From: Gammaproteobacteria bacterium | GTDB taxonomy: Bacteria; Pseudomonadota; Gammaproteobacteria; Pseudomonadales; Azotimanducaceae | Length of the DNA: 64,000 bases | Direction: 5' to 3' | NCBI GenBank assembly: GCA_012269545.1 | Contig: JAAXKB010000037.1 | Coordinates: 74,882-138,881 of the forward strand | Shown: piece after piece, positions 27,223 to 36,846 of the stretch | How the letters are laid out: each line of letters starts with the position of its first letter | Numbering within the stretch: the first letter of the stretch is position 1 | Notes under the pieces: model-generated | Seen by the model: the letters and a program-made list of their open reading frames with translations, nothing else | What the model was told of the DNA's origin: nothing | The model's database searches: none | Made by a program: the position numbers and the translations under genes

Positions 27223-28434
27223 TCAATCAAATTGCTTTCCGCCAGCTGCGCACATGGTGACAAGAGCCGTTGACTGACCACTTCGTTCAAGCTCATCCAG
27301 CGCCGTGCCGATCAGCATCGAGCCTGTCGCTCCGATCGGATGACCGAGCGCAATCGCACCGCCATTGACGTTAACCTTGGCGTGATCTACACCAAGATCG
27401 CGCATGAATTTCATGGGCACGACAGCAAACGCTTCGTTCACTTCAAACAGGTCAATATCATCGATGGTCATACCGGCCTTGCTCAACACCTTTTTCGCGG
27501 CATCGACAGGGGCATTCAAAATGTATTCTGGCGAGTGCCCCATATTCGCCATAGCGATGATGCGGGCGCGAGGTTTGAGGTCGTTCTTCTGAGCGTAGTC
27601 TGGCGACGCCATCACCAAGGCTCCGGCACCATCGACCACGCCTGACGAACTGCCTGCGTGATGGCGATGATCGACTACCAAGCCAGGCCAACGCTCTGCA
27701 ACCATTTCTCGATAGGTTCGGCCGGAGTCAAAAAAGGGCATGTCCATTAAGCCTTCAAACGCCGGCTGCAGGCCCGCCAACGATTCTGCCGTGGTTTGTG
27801 GACGCGGGTATTCCTCTTGATCAAGTGCCAGCGTGCCGTCAGGGTTGTGCACGGCTACCAGCGACTTGTCGAACGCGCCCTCTCGCAACGCAAGTCCGGC
27901 CCGCCGCTGACTCTCTAATGAGAAAGCATCTAACTCCGCTCGGCTGAAATTTTCTTCCGTGGCGATAATGTCTGCGGATATGCCGACATTCAGCTGGGGA
28001 TACAGTCGGCGCAGGTCTTCGTTACCCGCATCCAAGGGGAATGGCGGTGCTTCACTGCGAGTATAGGACATCATCTCAACACCACCGGCGACGATGAGGT
28101 CTTCCATCCCAGACATGATATTGGCGGCGGCCAGATTGACCGCTGTAATGCCACCGCCGCAAAAGCGATCCAGTGTGACCCCAGAAGCTTTGGTGGAAAA
28201 ACCTGCATCCAGAGCCGCCATACGACCAACGCACGAACCCTGTTTCTGGAACTGGCTGCTACAGGACATAATGACGTCGTCAATTTCATCCGTTTTGAGA
28301 TCGCTTCGCTCGGCCAGCGCCCTGAGCACCGTAGACAGTAACTTTTGCGGATGCACCTCCCACAGGGCGCCCTTCCCCTGTTTACCCACTCCACGCGGCG
28401 TTCGAGCTGCATCGATAATCCAAGCTTCGCTCAT
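27223..28434 (-). CDS. Acetyl-CoA acetyltransferase (thiolase family), C-terminus shortened
   Basis: 403 residues from the ATG at 28434 (MSEAWIIDAARTPRG), which has AGGAGAGG upstream. The frame is open further, to 28812, without conservation. Thiolase motifs are present: LDRFCGGGITAVNLA with the nucleophilic Cys, NVNGGAIALGHPIGATG with the catalytic His, and TMCAAGG with the second Cys. The usual last strand after the final GG (about 10 residues, MGTATIIER-like) is replaced by KQFD and a stop. The tail runs into an AT-rich 75-bp gap before the acyl-CoA dehydrogenase gene. It presumably completes beta-oxidation with the neighbouring genes. Confidence 0.9.
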   Translation of the reverse strand: MSEAWIIDAARTPRGVGKQGKGALWEVHPQKLLSTVLRALAERSDLKTDEIDDVIMSCSSQFQKQGSCVGRMAALDAGFSTKASGVTLDRFCGGGITAVNLAAANIMSGMEDLIVAGGVEMMSYTRSEAPPFPLDAGNEDLRRLYPQLNVGISADIIATEENFSRAELDAFSLESQRRAGLALREGAFDKSLVAVHNPDGTLALDQEEYPRPQTTAESLAGLQPAFEGLMDMPFFDSGRTYREMVAERWPGLVVDHRHHAGSSSGVVDGAGALVMASPDYAQKNDLKPRARIIAMANMGHSPEYILNAPVDAAKKVLSKAGMTIDDIDLFEVNEAFAVVPMKFMRDLGVDHAKVNVNGGAIALGHPIGATGSMLIGTALDELERSGQSTALVTMCAAGGKQFD

Positions 28435-28611
28435 CAGATCCTCTCCTTTCCTTCCGGGGCGATAATTTTGCTGCATCGAGAACGGCGAGTCACGACTTGA
28501 ACCTGACGGGATTTTAGGTTTTGCGAGACAAAAGTCGGCCACATAACCGCTATACTGGGAGCCAGATCGCCCCTCTTTCGATACGGATACCGCACAGATT
28601 CGGACCCGGTG

Positions 28612-29424
28612 ATGACTGACTTCCTTTGGCAATCCACACCACTGATGGGCGCACTGGTTTTCGTGCTGGGAAGCTGCGTGGGCAGCTTTATCAACGTGGT
28701 GGCCTACCGCCTGCCCATTATGACCCAAGCCGATACCGACACGAGTCGTTTCAACTTGGCCTATCCGCCATCGCACTGCCCGTCTTGCGCCCACGTTATT
28801 ATGCCGTGGCAAAACCTGCCGATTGTTGCCTACCTATGGTTGAAGGGAAGATCACGATGCTGCAACCAGCCAATTGCTTCTTCCTATCCGCTTACCGAAC
28901 TGCTCACTGGTGCTGTGAGCGTCGTTATCTTCGTCCACCTGACCGCCGCGTTGGGGCCGCTGACCGAATTTTTGACGGCCCTTGCGGGTGCCTTGGGCCT
29001 GTTCTGGTGGCTTATCGCTATCATTACTACCAGTCGTCAGCACCCGGTAAGCGTTAGCCCTATGTGGCAAAGTTTACTCTGGCTGGGACTGCTGAGTAAT
29101 CTCGACGGTCAGTATTGCCCTTTACCTGAGGCCATTGGCTCGGTATGCATCACTCTCGCCCTTGGCCGGTTGGCCCTGCACCGGGCAACTCAAAATCAGG
29201 ATCGGATTCACCTCATCACTCAAGGGATCGCCGCGGGCCTCGCTTGGTTCGGCAGCGTCTTCTTGCTGCCATTAGCCCTCATCTTGCTGGGCGTTGGGAC
29301 TGTAAAACGTGTTGTGAGTGTTTGGCGCAGCGCTGGCAGCGAAATTCCGATGAATCCCACGCTTCGGGACGATCAAAGCATCGTTGCTGCGGCCTTAGCC
29401 TTGTCATGGTTTGTTAGCGTTTGA
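28612..29424 (+). CDS. Prepilin-peptidase-like membrane protein, catalytic residues lost
   Basis: 270 residues from the ATG at 28612; a GTG lies one codon upstream. It begins like a type IV prepilin peptidase (PilD): helix with GSCVGSFINVVAYRLP, then CPSC at 56-59 and CC at 83-84 in place of the usual CxxC pair, and YPLTEL. The six-helix second half lacks both catalytic aspartates. The region expected to read IDxxxxxLPD has ITTSRQHPVS, and no GxGD motif follows. It therefore looks like a pseudoenzyme or methyltransferase-domain relic. No pilus genes adjoin it. It overlaps the convergent lipoprotein gene by 52 bp. Confidence 0.8.
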   Translation: MTDFLWQSTPLMGALVFVLGSCVGSFINVVAYRLPIMTQADTDTSRFNLAYPPSHCPSCAHVIMPWQNLPIVAYLWLKGRSRCCNQPIASSYPLTELLTGAVSVVIFVHLTAALGPLTEFLTALAGALGLFWWLIAIITTSRQHPVSVSPMWQSLLWLGLLSNLDGQYCPLPEAIGSVCITLALGRLALHRATQNQDRIHLITQGIAAGLAWFGSVFLLPLALILLGVGTVKRVVSVWRSAGSEIPMNPTLRDDQSIVAAALALSWFVSV

Positions 29425-29903
29425 CGCAGCCGGGCGCCCTCGCGCTCGCCCGTCAGAAACCCGCGACCATCCAAAATCGAGCAGTGACCTGTCAGGCGGG
29501 GGCTTGTCGAATTATCCAGCGCCGCTTCCAACCTGGCGACCTCGATCCAATAACTCAAATCGTCCCGTTGAATTGTCACCGTGAAGTCAGCGTTGTTGGT
29601 TTGATTTGACGCTGGAAAGGTTGCTTCAAAAATCTCTGCAGACACGCTCATCGCCTGACTTCGCAGAGCGACGATACGGCCGCCAAATCCACCAACAAAC
29701 TCGGCATGGTTTTGCGCCATGTCTAGCCGATACATGTGCTGCCAGCGCGATTCATGACTATCAACAACACACACAAGTTGTTCGGAGAAAACAGGCTGCA
29801 CTGCAGGTCCACCTGATGCCGGCAAATCAGGCAGGCCGTCGTCAGGCACCTGTCCGCAACCCGCGCAGACCAAGAACAAGGCCGCTATCATTAGTACCCT
29901 CAC
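29373..29903 (-). CDS. Putative lipoprotein of unknown function
   Basis: 176 residues from a GTG at 29903, preceded by GAGGAG. The start gives a short N-terminal hydrophobic segment ending CAGCG, a plausible but weak lipobox, followed by an Asp/Pro-rich stretch. The rest is soluble and has no recognised domain. The frame continues to 30095 without a better start. Its 3' end overlaps the prepilin-peptidase-like gene by 52 bp on the opposite strand. No functional prediction is offered. Confidence 0.65.
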   Translation of the reverse strand: MRVLMIAALFLVCAGCGQVPDDGLPDLPASGGPAVQPVFSEQLVCVVDSHESRWQHMYRLDMAQNHAEFVGGFGGRIVALRSQAMSVSAEIFEATFPASNQTNNADFTVTIQRDDLSYWIEVARLEAALDNSTSPRLTGHCSILDGRGFLTGEREGARLRQTLTNHDKAKAAATML

Positions 29904-30104
29904 AATGTCTCCTCGCCGGCCCCAAAAGTTTCCACGGCTACAATCTCCGCGCTCTGGCAACAAACAATACCGTCCATACCAGGGCATCAAGCACTCAATC
30001 GAATTCCATTCATACGGCCACTGAAAGTTTGCAAATAGGCCGCTCGACTCCAAAGCCAGAGCACGACGGCCAAAGCATAATAGCCTGAAGATCAAACACT
30101 GGGT

Positions 30105-30812
30105 CTACAGCTGAAGCCCACTACCGTCGTAATTGATGAACTGGCCGGTTCGCGCCATATTCAACTGCTCAAACCGCTGAGCCAGCGCCTCGGCGCTTTG
30201 TTCTACCGATAGGTGTGCATTGGCGCCACCCATATCCGTTCGCACCCAGCCCGGATGGTAGGCGGCTACCGCGATTCCCTCCTCGGCCAGTTCATGACTC
30301 AGGGTCACCATGATGTTATTCACTCCGGCCTTTGATGATCGATAGGCGTAGGCGTTGGCCGCATCATGCTGCTGACTGCCCATGTGCGACGAGATGATTG
30401 CGATACCAGCGCTATCGCTGCGCCGAAGATGCGGTAAAAAGGCCTGTACGGAAAATAGCGGGCCCGCGATATTGGTTGCGAGGACATCGGCAAAAGCTGC
30501 CATGGCCTGAGAAGTCAGCGCGTTTTCGCTGCCCCGCAGGCCGCTGTAACCATTCAGCACACCGGCGTTGCACACCAGCAGATCAAGACCACCCTCAACC
30601 GCGATGGATGCCTGTGTCAACGATTCAGCATCGGTCACGTCTAGACCAATAACACTGACGTTGTCCGCCGACCGCGCCAGCTGTTGCAGTGCCTCCGCCG
30701 AGTCAGGCTGACGGCAACCCGCGTAGATATGCTCGGCAGTTTTTGCAAGCAAATGCACCAGGGCCAGACCGACCCCGCGATTGGCACCGGTGATCAAAAT
30801 ACGATTTGGCAT
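30105..30812 (-). CDS. SDR-family oxidoreductase
   Basis: 235 residues, a classical short-chain dehydrogenase: TGANRGVG near residues 8-15, CNAG, IISSHMG with the catalytic Ser, and YRSSK with the catalytic Tyr and Lys. The end resembles the carbonyl-reductase/CsgA-like group. It begins 10 bp after the GMC oxidoreductase gene and is probably co-transcribed with it. The substrate is unknown. Confidence 0.92.
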   Translation of the reverse strand: MPNRILITGANRGVGLALVHLLAKTAEHIYAGCRQPDSAEALQQLARSADNVSVIGLDVTDAESLTQASIAVEGGLDLLVCNAGVLNGYSGLRGSENALTSQAMAAFADVLATNIAGPLFSVQAFLPHLRRSDSAGIAIISSHMGSQQHDAANAYAYRSSKAGVNNIMVTLSHELAEEGIAVAAYHPGWVRTDMGGANAHLSVEQSAEALAQRFEQLNMARTGQFINYDGSGLQL

Positions 30813-30822
30813 GTGAAAGCTC

Positions 30823-32439
30823 CTACTGCGTTTGTATGCGGCCGCGAATCAGATCGGCCATCCGTTCGGCCAGCATGATGGTCGGGGCATTCAAGTTACC
30901 GTTGGTGATGTGCGGGAAAATGGATGAATCGATAACTCGCAGACTCGATATGCCGTAAACACGGCCCTCAGGGTCAACGACTGCTTGCGAATCCTTACCC
31001 ATGCGACACGTACCGCATGGGTGGTAGGCGCTCTCAGCATGGGATGCGACAAATGCATCGAGAGCCTCATCACTTGTAACCGCTGCACCCGGACTCAATT
31101 CGGCGCCGCGCAAATGATCCAGTGCAGGCTGCGCGAAAATTTCGCGGGCTTTGCGAATGGCAGCGCGAAACACCTGTCGGTCTTCTTCGTGACTCATGTA
31201 ATTGAAGACAATCTTGGGTGGCTCGTCGAAACGTTTGCTACGGAGCGTAACTGCACCCCGACTCTTTGGCAGCATGGGTCCTACATGTACTTGAAATCCA
31301 TGCCCACGAGCCTTCGCGGAGCCATCGTAGGACATGGCCGTAGGCAAAAAATGAAACTGAATATCCGGTTGTCCTTGGGTGTCATCACTGCGAATGAAGC
31401 CGCCAACCTCAAAGTGATTCGTCGCCCCCAGCCCTGATTGGGAGAGCAGCCATTGCACACCTATTTTCCCTCGTCCCAGCAAACCCAAATGCTTGTGCAA
31501 GGAGACCGGTAGAACACAAGTCTGCTGCACGTAAACTTCGAGATGATCCATCAGGTTCTGACCAACACCCCGCAAGTCATAGACTGGGTCGATGCCCACC
31601 GAGCGCAAATGTCCTGCGGGCCCGATCCCCGACAGCATCAACAGCTGAGGCGAGTTGATGGCACCGGCACTGAGCAGTACTTCGCGTTTCGCGGTAATAC
31701 CCCATGTCTTGCCACGAACCCGAGCATCCACTCCCACCGCTCGACCTTCGTTCAGGCGGACGCGCTCCACACTCGTGTGAGTCAGAACCCGCAGGTTTGG
31801 CCGGTTGAGCGCGGGGCGCAGATAGGACCGAGAAGTCGAAGAACGTCGCCCCTGAGCAACGGTCATCGGCATGGGTCCAAAGCCCTCTTGCTGAGCGCCA
31901 TTCAGATCGCCTGTGTACGGATAGCCGGCTTGTTCGGTGGCATGCAAAAACGCTCGGTATAGCGGATTCTTCATAGCCCCCGTAGTGGTGCCCAATGGCC
32001 CTTCGCCACCACGGTAGCTGTCTGCATTACGCCCCTCGTCGGCACACTGCGCCTTCTTAAAATACGGCAGCACCGATTCGTAATCCCAACCGTCGGCGCC
32101 CATGTCCGACCAACGATTGTAATCTTCGGCATTGCCGCGCACGTAGACCATGCCGTTGATCGATGATGATCCTCCCAGCACCCGCCCCCGCGGACACGCC
32201 AAGCGACGCTCGTTCATATGCGGCTCGGGCTCACTTTGATAGCACCAGTCAAACTTCGGCCGACCCATGGGCAGGTAAAACGCTGAGGGCATCGCGAGCA
32301 TCCAGCTTCTATCCTCGCCGCCAGCCTCCAACAAAAGCACCGAGGTCTCAGGGTCTTCGCTTAGACGATTCGCCAGCACACATCCTGCGGAGCCTGCGCC
32401 AACAATCACGTAATCGGCGCTTAATCCTTCTACCGGCAT
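30823..32439 (-). CDS. GMC-family FAD oxidoreductase (choline/alcohol dehydrogenase-like)
   Basis: 538 residues. The N-terminal FAD-binding Rossmann motif is VIVGAGSAGCVLANRL, followed by LEAGG and the GMC signature (GSSSINGMVYVRGN). The C-terminal catalytic HPCGTCRMG and NLNAPTIMLAER carry the conserved His/Asn pair. It resembles BetA and AlkJ alcohol dehydrogenases, and without more data the substrate (choline, aliphatic or cyclic alcohol) is open. It is paired with the SDR gene downstream. Confidence 0.93.
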   Translation of the reverse strand: MPVEGLSADYVIVGAGSAGCVLANRLSEDPETSVLLLEAGGEDRSWMLAMPSAFYLPMGRPKFDWCYQSEPEPHMNERRLACPRGRVLGGSSSINGMVYVRGNAEDYNRWSDMGADGWDYESVLPYFKKAQCADEGRNADSYRGGEGPLGTTTGAMKNPLYRAFLHATEQAGYPYTGDLNGAQQEGFGPMPMTVAQGRRSSTSRSYLRPALNRPNLRVLTHTSVERVRLNEGRAVGVDARVRGKTWGITAKREVLLSAGAINSPQLLMLSGIGPAGHLRSVGIDPVYDLRGVGQNLMDHLEVYVQQTCVLPVSLHKHLGLLGRGKIGVQWLLSQSGLGATNHFEVGGFIRSDDTQGQPDIQFHFLPTAMSYDGSAKARGHGFQVHVGPMLPKSRGAVTLRSKRFDEPPKIVFNYMSHEEDRQVFRAAIRKAREIFAQPALDHLRGAELSPGAAVTSDEALDAFVASHAESAYHPCGTCRMGKDSQAVVDPEGRVYGISSLRVIDSSIFPHITNGNLNAPTIMLAERMADLIRGRIQTQ

Positions 32440-32478
32440 AACAACAGCCTTACTGCAGTGGGACGAAGCTCGTTCGCC

Positions 32479-32694
32479 CTAGGTTAGACGTTGCACATCG
32501 ATGTGCTGAACATTGAGGGAACTCAATTCATACTCGACAAAGCTCTTCACATAAGCCTCATCTTTCTCGGCTGCCAAGGCGCCCAAGGTCGTTGAAATCA
32601 GTGCTTCCAGCATACCCGCGACGTCAGCACCGTGGTCTGGAGCCTGCTCACTGAGCTTTGCGACAGTCTCCTTTGCTGCGCTCCATTTGGACAT
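32479..32694 (-). CDS. Small hypothetical protein downstream of lysC
   Basis: 71 residues from the ATG at 32694, chosen because AAAGGAG lies 6 nt upstream; an ATG at 32700 directly abuts that site. It is acidic and helical, with no signal or membrane segment and no recognised domain. It lies downstream of lysC on the same strand, where csrA is found in many Gammaproteobacteria, but it is not CsrA. Confidence 0.65.
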   Translation of the reverse strand: MSKWSAAKETVAKLSEQAPDHGADVAGMLEALISTTLGALAAEKDEAYVKSFVEYELSSLNVQHIDVQRLT

Positions 32695-32794
32695 TGGCAT
32701 CTCCTTTCACTTACCTTCGACGGCGCGTCAGTTTACGCGATTTTTTCTTTCGCTCCTGCGCACTGGTTCTCACTACCGGTGCAGGAGACCTCAA

Positions 32795-34021
32795 TTAGCT
32801 GGGTTCTGAATCCAGCGCAAAAGCATCGTGCAGAGCGCGCACCGCGAGTTCCACGTAGCGCTCTGCGATAACCACAGATATTTTGATCTCAGAGGTGGAG
32901 ATCATCTGGATATTAATATTCTCCAAAGCTAAGCGATCAAACACTTTCGTCGCCACCCCGGCATGCGACCTCATACCAACCCCAACCACGGAGACCTTGG
33001 CGATGGTATTGTCTCCTGTCACTTCGCGGGCCCCAATTTCCTCGGCCACGTCCGTGAGCAAGGTCATCGTCCCTTCATAATCTGACCGCTTTACTGTGAA
33101 GGTGAAATCGGTCATGCCGTCAACGCCGGTATTCTGCACGATCATATCGACTTCAATATTTTTCGCGCCCACAGGACCTAGAATTTTAGAGGCAATGCCG
33201 GGCAAATCCGGCACACCCGCGACGGTAATCTTCGCTTCGTCTACAGCATGCGCGATGCCGGATACTTCGGCTTGTTCCATTGATTCGTTCTCCAACGTAA
33301 TTAACGTACCGGGCCCATCTACAAAGGTCGACATCACGCGCAAGGGCACTCGATATCGGCCAGCAAATTCCACGGAGCGTGGATGCAGCACCTTGGAGCC
33401 AAGACTCGCCAGCTCCAGCATTTCTTCAAAAGTAATTCTCTGCAGACGGCGAGCCCCTTCAACAATTCTGGGATCTGTGGTGTACACACCCTCAACGTCC
33501 GTACAGATTTCACATTCGTCCGCCTCCAACGCTGCGGCCAAGGCAACTGCTGAGGTATCGGAACCTCCACGGCCCAGCGTCGTGATTTCACCCAGCTCGT
33601 TTACGCCTTGAAAACCCGCAATCACAGGGACTACGCCATCAGCGATTTCTTTATGCAGCGACTGTGTGTCGATCCGTTCAATTCGCGCGCGGCCATGGGC
33701 GCTGTCCGTATGCAGCGCGATCTGATCGGCAAGAAAGGACTTAGCCGCAATGCCCCGCTTCAGCAGAGCAATACTCAGTAACGCGATGGTGACCTGTTCA
33801 CCCGATGACGTGAGCACGTCCATTTCCCGGCGACTGGCACCTAGACCGCCCAGTTCATGACCCATACCAACCAGACGGTTGGTTTCTCCCGACATGGCCG
33901 AGACCACGACTGCGATCTGATGTCCCTGAGCTAGGTACCCTGCAACGCGGTCGGCTACTTGAGCAATGCGCTCAGTGCTCCCTACACTGGTGCCACCGTA
34001 CTTTTGAACGATCAAAGCCAT
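32795..34021 (-). CDS. lysC: Aspartate kinase
   Basis: 408 residues, a monofunctional class II aspartokinase that phosphorylates aspartate for lysine, threonine and methionine synthesis. The N-terminal kinase motif VQKYGGTSVG is followed by GRGGSDTSAVALAAAL and CEICTDVEGVYTTDPR. Two ACT domains follow (around ITVAGVPDLPG and VSVVGVGMRSHAG) and confer feedback control. It lies downstream of alaS, the standard order. An internal start for a separate beta subunit is possible but not shown. Confidence 0.97.
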   Translation of the reverse strand: MALIVQKYGGTSVGSTERIAQVADRVAGYLAQGHQIAVVVSAMSGETNRLVGMGHELGGLGASRREMDVLTSSGEQVTIALLSIALLKRGIAAKSFLADQIALHTDSAHGRARIERIDTQSLHKEIADGVVPVIAGFQGVNELGEITTLGRGGSDTSAVALAAALEADECEICTDVEGVYTTDPRIVEGARRLQRITFEEMLELASLGSKVLHPRSVEFAGRYRVPLRVMSTFVDGPGTLITLENESMEQAEVSGIAHAVDEAKITVAGVPDLPGIASKILGPVGAKNIEVDMIVQNTGVDGMTDFTFTVKRSDYEGTMTLLTDVAEEIGAREVTGDNTIAKVSVVGVGMRSHAGVATKVFDRLALENINIQMISTSEIKISVVIAERYVELAVRALHDAFALDSEPS

Positions 34022-34094
34022 TTATCTTTCCAATCATTTGAGCCAAAAACCGACCGTGTATCGCGATTCAACACGAGTCGGAAAAAACGGAGCG

Positions 34095-36713
34095 TCACGC
34101 GGACAGCTTGGCCTCCGCCCAGTGGCGGGCAGCCTCCAATGCGTCAGCGACTGCTTCTGCGCGATCGCCGCCACCAGCACGCGCAAGATCCGAACGACCT
34201 CCGCCCTTGGCGCCGACCAAGGGTGCGATCGCCTGCATCAGTTCCGCCGCAGATATTCGTTCGGCCAATCCTTTGCTTACTGCAGCAACCAGCGCCACCT
34301 TGCCGTTATCAACGACGGCCAAAACCACGACGCCATCGCCCGGCAGTTGGGAACGCACCGTATCCAGTGTCTGCATCATGGATTTGTTGTCGCCCTCCAC
34401 CTGAGCCGCCAAGAAATGCACGCCGTGGATGTCTTTCACTTGACTGCCTAAATCTGAGCTTTTATTGGCCGCCAATTGCTGGCCCAACTGCTCTACTTGG
34501 CGCGCCAAGTTTCGGTTTTCCGACACAAGCTGCTGTAATCGGTTGCCCAGTTCGCGACGACTCACTTTCAGCGTTCGAGCAATGTCTTCAAGCGTTTCTT
34601 GATCGTCCCGCACGGTTTGCAGTGCAGCGTCACCAGTCATCGCTTCGATGCGCCGGATACCCGCTGCAATTCCCGCCTCAGAGGCGATACGAAACAGTCC
34701 AATATCTCCAGTGCGGTCCACATGCGTGCCGCCGCACAACTCCATGGAAAATCCCTCGCCCATACTCAAAACGCGAACCTGATCGCCATACTTCTCCCCG
34801 AATAAAGCTGTGGCGCCACTCTCTAACGCTTCGTCGTAGCTCAATAGCTGAGTATCCACACCGGTGTTTAAGCGCACCTGCTGGTTTACGAGGTTCTCTA
34901 TCTGCTCAAGCTGCACCGCTTCAACAACACCCGTGTGCGCAAAATCGAAACGTAACTTGTCCGCGTTAACCAAGGAGCCTTTCTGCTGTACGTGATCGCC
35001 TAACACCTGCCGTAACGCCGCGTGTAACAAATGCGTTGCGGAATGATTCGCTCGGGTTTTTGTTCGACTCGCCTCGTCCACCTCGGCGTGCAGGGTATCG
35101 CCGGGACTGATCGTGCCACTGAGCAGTTGACCGATGTGCAAAAATTGATCACCGCTGATTTGAGTGTCGGTCACCTGAAAACGCGCAGTATCGTTGCGTA
35201 GCAAGCCACAGTCCCCTGCCTGACCGCCGCTCTCGGCATAAAACGCAGTCTGATCCAGCACGATGACTCCGTTGGGGTTTGTCGCGTCTACAGCCGACAC
35301 ACTGTCGCCATCGCCGTTAAAAACAGCTAACACATTGGCCTTATTGCTCAGTTGTTCATAGCCGCAGAATGCAACTTTTTCTTTCACGCTGATTTTTTGA
35401 CCAAGGCTGGTAGCGAAGCTTGTTGCAGCGCGCCCTCGCGCACGTTGGGCATCCATCGCCTCATCAAAGCCTGCCAGATCCACTTCCATGTTCAGCTCAC
35501 GGGCCACATCCGCCGTGAGGTCTACCGGGAAGCCGTAAGTATCGTAAAGTTTGAACGCCACATCCCCCGGCAGGGTGGTTCCCGAAACGTCACCCAATTC
35601 TTTCTTCAGCAGCTCCATGCCCTGATTGAGGGTTTCGCTGAAGCGCGCTTCCTCATCCGCAAGTGCATGGGCTACCTGATCTGCTCGCTCCGCCAGCAGC
35701 GGGTAGGCGTCGCCCATTTCTTCGACCAGCACCGGCACAAGCTTGTGAAAAAACGGTTCTTTGATGTCAAGTTTATAGCCGTGGCGCAAACCTCGGCGGA
35801 TGATACGACGCAGCACGTAGGCACGATCTTCGTTGCCGGGCAACACCCCATCAGCAATCAGAAAGGCACTGCTGCGAATATGATCCGCAATAACGCGAAG
35901 CGACGCCGTGTGCAAAATTTGTGCTTGATCAGAAATACCCGCGTGCTTACCTGCCTCTTGCATCAAGCGCGCAAACAAATCAATTTCGTAGTTGCTGTGC
36001 ACACCCTGTAAGATCGCGGCCATCCGTTCCAAGCCCATGCCGGTATCCACACCCGGTTGCGGCAGCGCATCCATGCTGCCATCGGCGTTACGGTCGAACT
36101 GGGGGAAGACCAAATTCTGAAATTCGATGAATCGGTCACCGTCTTCGTCTGGCGAGCCCGGTGGCCCTCCTGCTACGGAAGGTCCATGATCGTAAAACAG
36201 TTCAGTACAGGGGCCGCACGGGCCGGTATCGCCCATGGTCCAAAAATTTTCTTCCAGGTCGATAATGCGTTCGTCAGCAATCCCAACTTTATCGCGCCAA
36301 ATTTTGCGCGAGTCATCGTCGGTAGGGTGCACGGTGATCAAAATCTTGCTGGTATCTAGACCCACCACATCGGTAGCGAATTCCCAAGCCCAAGTGATGG
36401 TCTCTTCCTTGAAGTAGTCACCAAAACTGAAGTTGCCCATCATTTCGAAAAAGGTGTGATGACGCGCCGTATAACCTACGTTCTCAAGATCGTTATGTTT
36501 GCCTCCGGCGCGAACACACCGCTGCGCCGAAGTCGCACGAGTGTAGCCCGGATCGGACTTACCGAGGAGCGGGTCCTTGAACTGATTCATTCCTGCATTA
36601 GTAAACAGCAGCGTGGGATCGTTGTTCGGCACCAACGACCCAGAGGGGACGATTCGGTGGCCTTTAGACTCATAGAATTTGAGGAACGCATGTCGTAAAT
36701 CTGCAGTTTTCAT
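34095..36713 (-). CDS. alaS: Alanyl-tRNA synthetase
   Basis: 872 residues from the ATG at 36713 (MKTADLRHAFLKFYESKGH), which matches the family start; an ATG at 36734 would add seven residues. The catalytic core has SLVPNNDPTLLFTNAGMNQF, the tRNA-binding and editing domains follow with NHSATHLLHAAL and CGGTHVDRTGDIG zinc ligands, and the C-Ala domain is last. The length matches E. coli AlaS. It is followed by lysC 73 bp downstream. Confidence 0.97.
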   Translation of the reverse strand: MKTADLRHAFLKFYESKGHRIVPSGSLVPNNDPTLLFTNAGMNQFKDPLLGKSDPGYTRATSAQRCVRAGGKHNDLENVGYTARHHTFFEMMGNFSFGDYFKEETITWAWEFATDVVGLDTSKILITVHPTDDDSRKIWRDKVGIADERIIDLEENFWTMGDTGPCGPCTELFYDHGPSVAGGPPGSPDEDGDRFIEFQNLVFPQFDRNADGSMDALPQPGVDTGMGLERMAAILQGVHSNYEIDLFARLMQEAGKHAGISDQAQILHTASLRVIADHIRSSAFLIADGVLPGNEDRAYVLRRIIRRGLRHGYKLDIKEPFFHKLVPVLVEEMGDAYPLLAERADQVAHALADEEARFSETLNQGMELLKKELGDVSGTTLPGDVAFKLYDTYGFPVDLTADVARELNMEVDLAGFDEAMDAQRARGRAATSFATSLGQKISVKEKVAFCGYEQLSNKANVLAVFNGDGDSVSAVDATNPNGVIVLDQTAFYAESGGQAGDCGLLRNDTARFQVTDTQISGDQFLHIGQLLSGTISPGDTLHAEVDEASRTKTRANHSATHLLHAALRQVLGDHVQQKGSLVNADKLRFDFAHTGVVEAVQLEQIENLVNQQVRLNTGVDTQLLSYDEALESGATALFGEKYGDQVRVLSMGEGFSMELCGGTHVDRTGDIGLFRIASEAGIAAGIRRIEAMTGDAALQTVRDDQETLEDIARTLKVSRRELGNRLQQLVSENRNLARQVEQLGQQLAANKSSDLGSQVKDIHGVHFLAAQVEGDNKSMMQTLDTVRSQLPGDGVVVLAVVDNGKVALVAAVSKGLAERISAAELMQAIAPLVGAKGGGRSDLARAGGGDRAEAVADALEAARHWAEAKLSA

Positions 36714-36846
36714 CGTGAGGAATCTGGCCACCAAAAGAGCGCGAATGATAGATCATTCGGATGGTTTTTGGCAGGACCGCGAAGGGTCCTGATACGACTT
36801 CGCACCACGCTCCTGACGCTACCGTGTGCTCGCCCCATAGCGGGGC

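Noticed and set aside
28435..28812. N-terminal extension of the thiolase
   Set aside because: The extra 126 codons lack conservation, and the ATG at 28434 has a strong ribosome-binding site and the family start.
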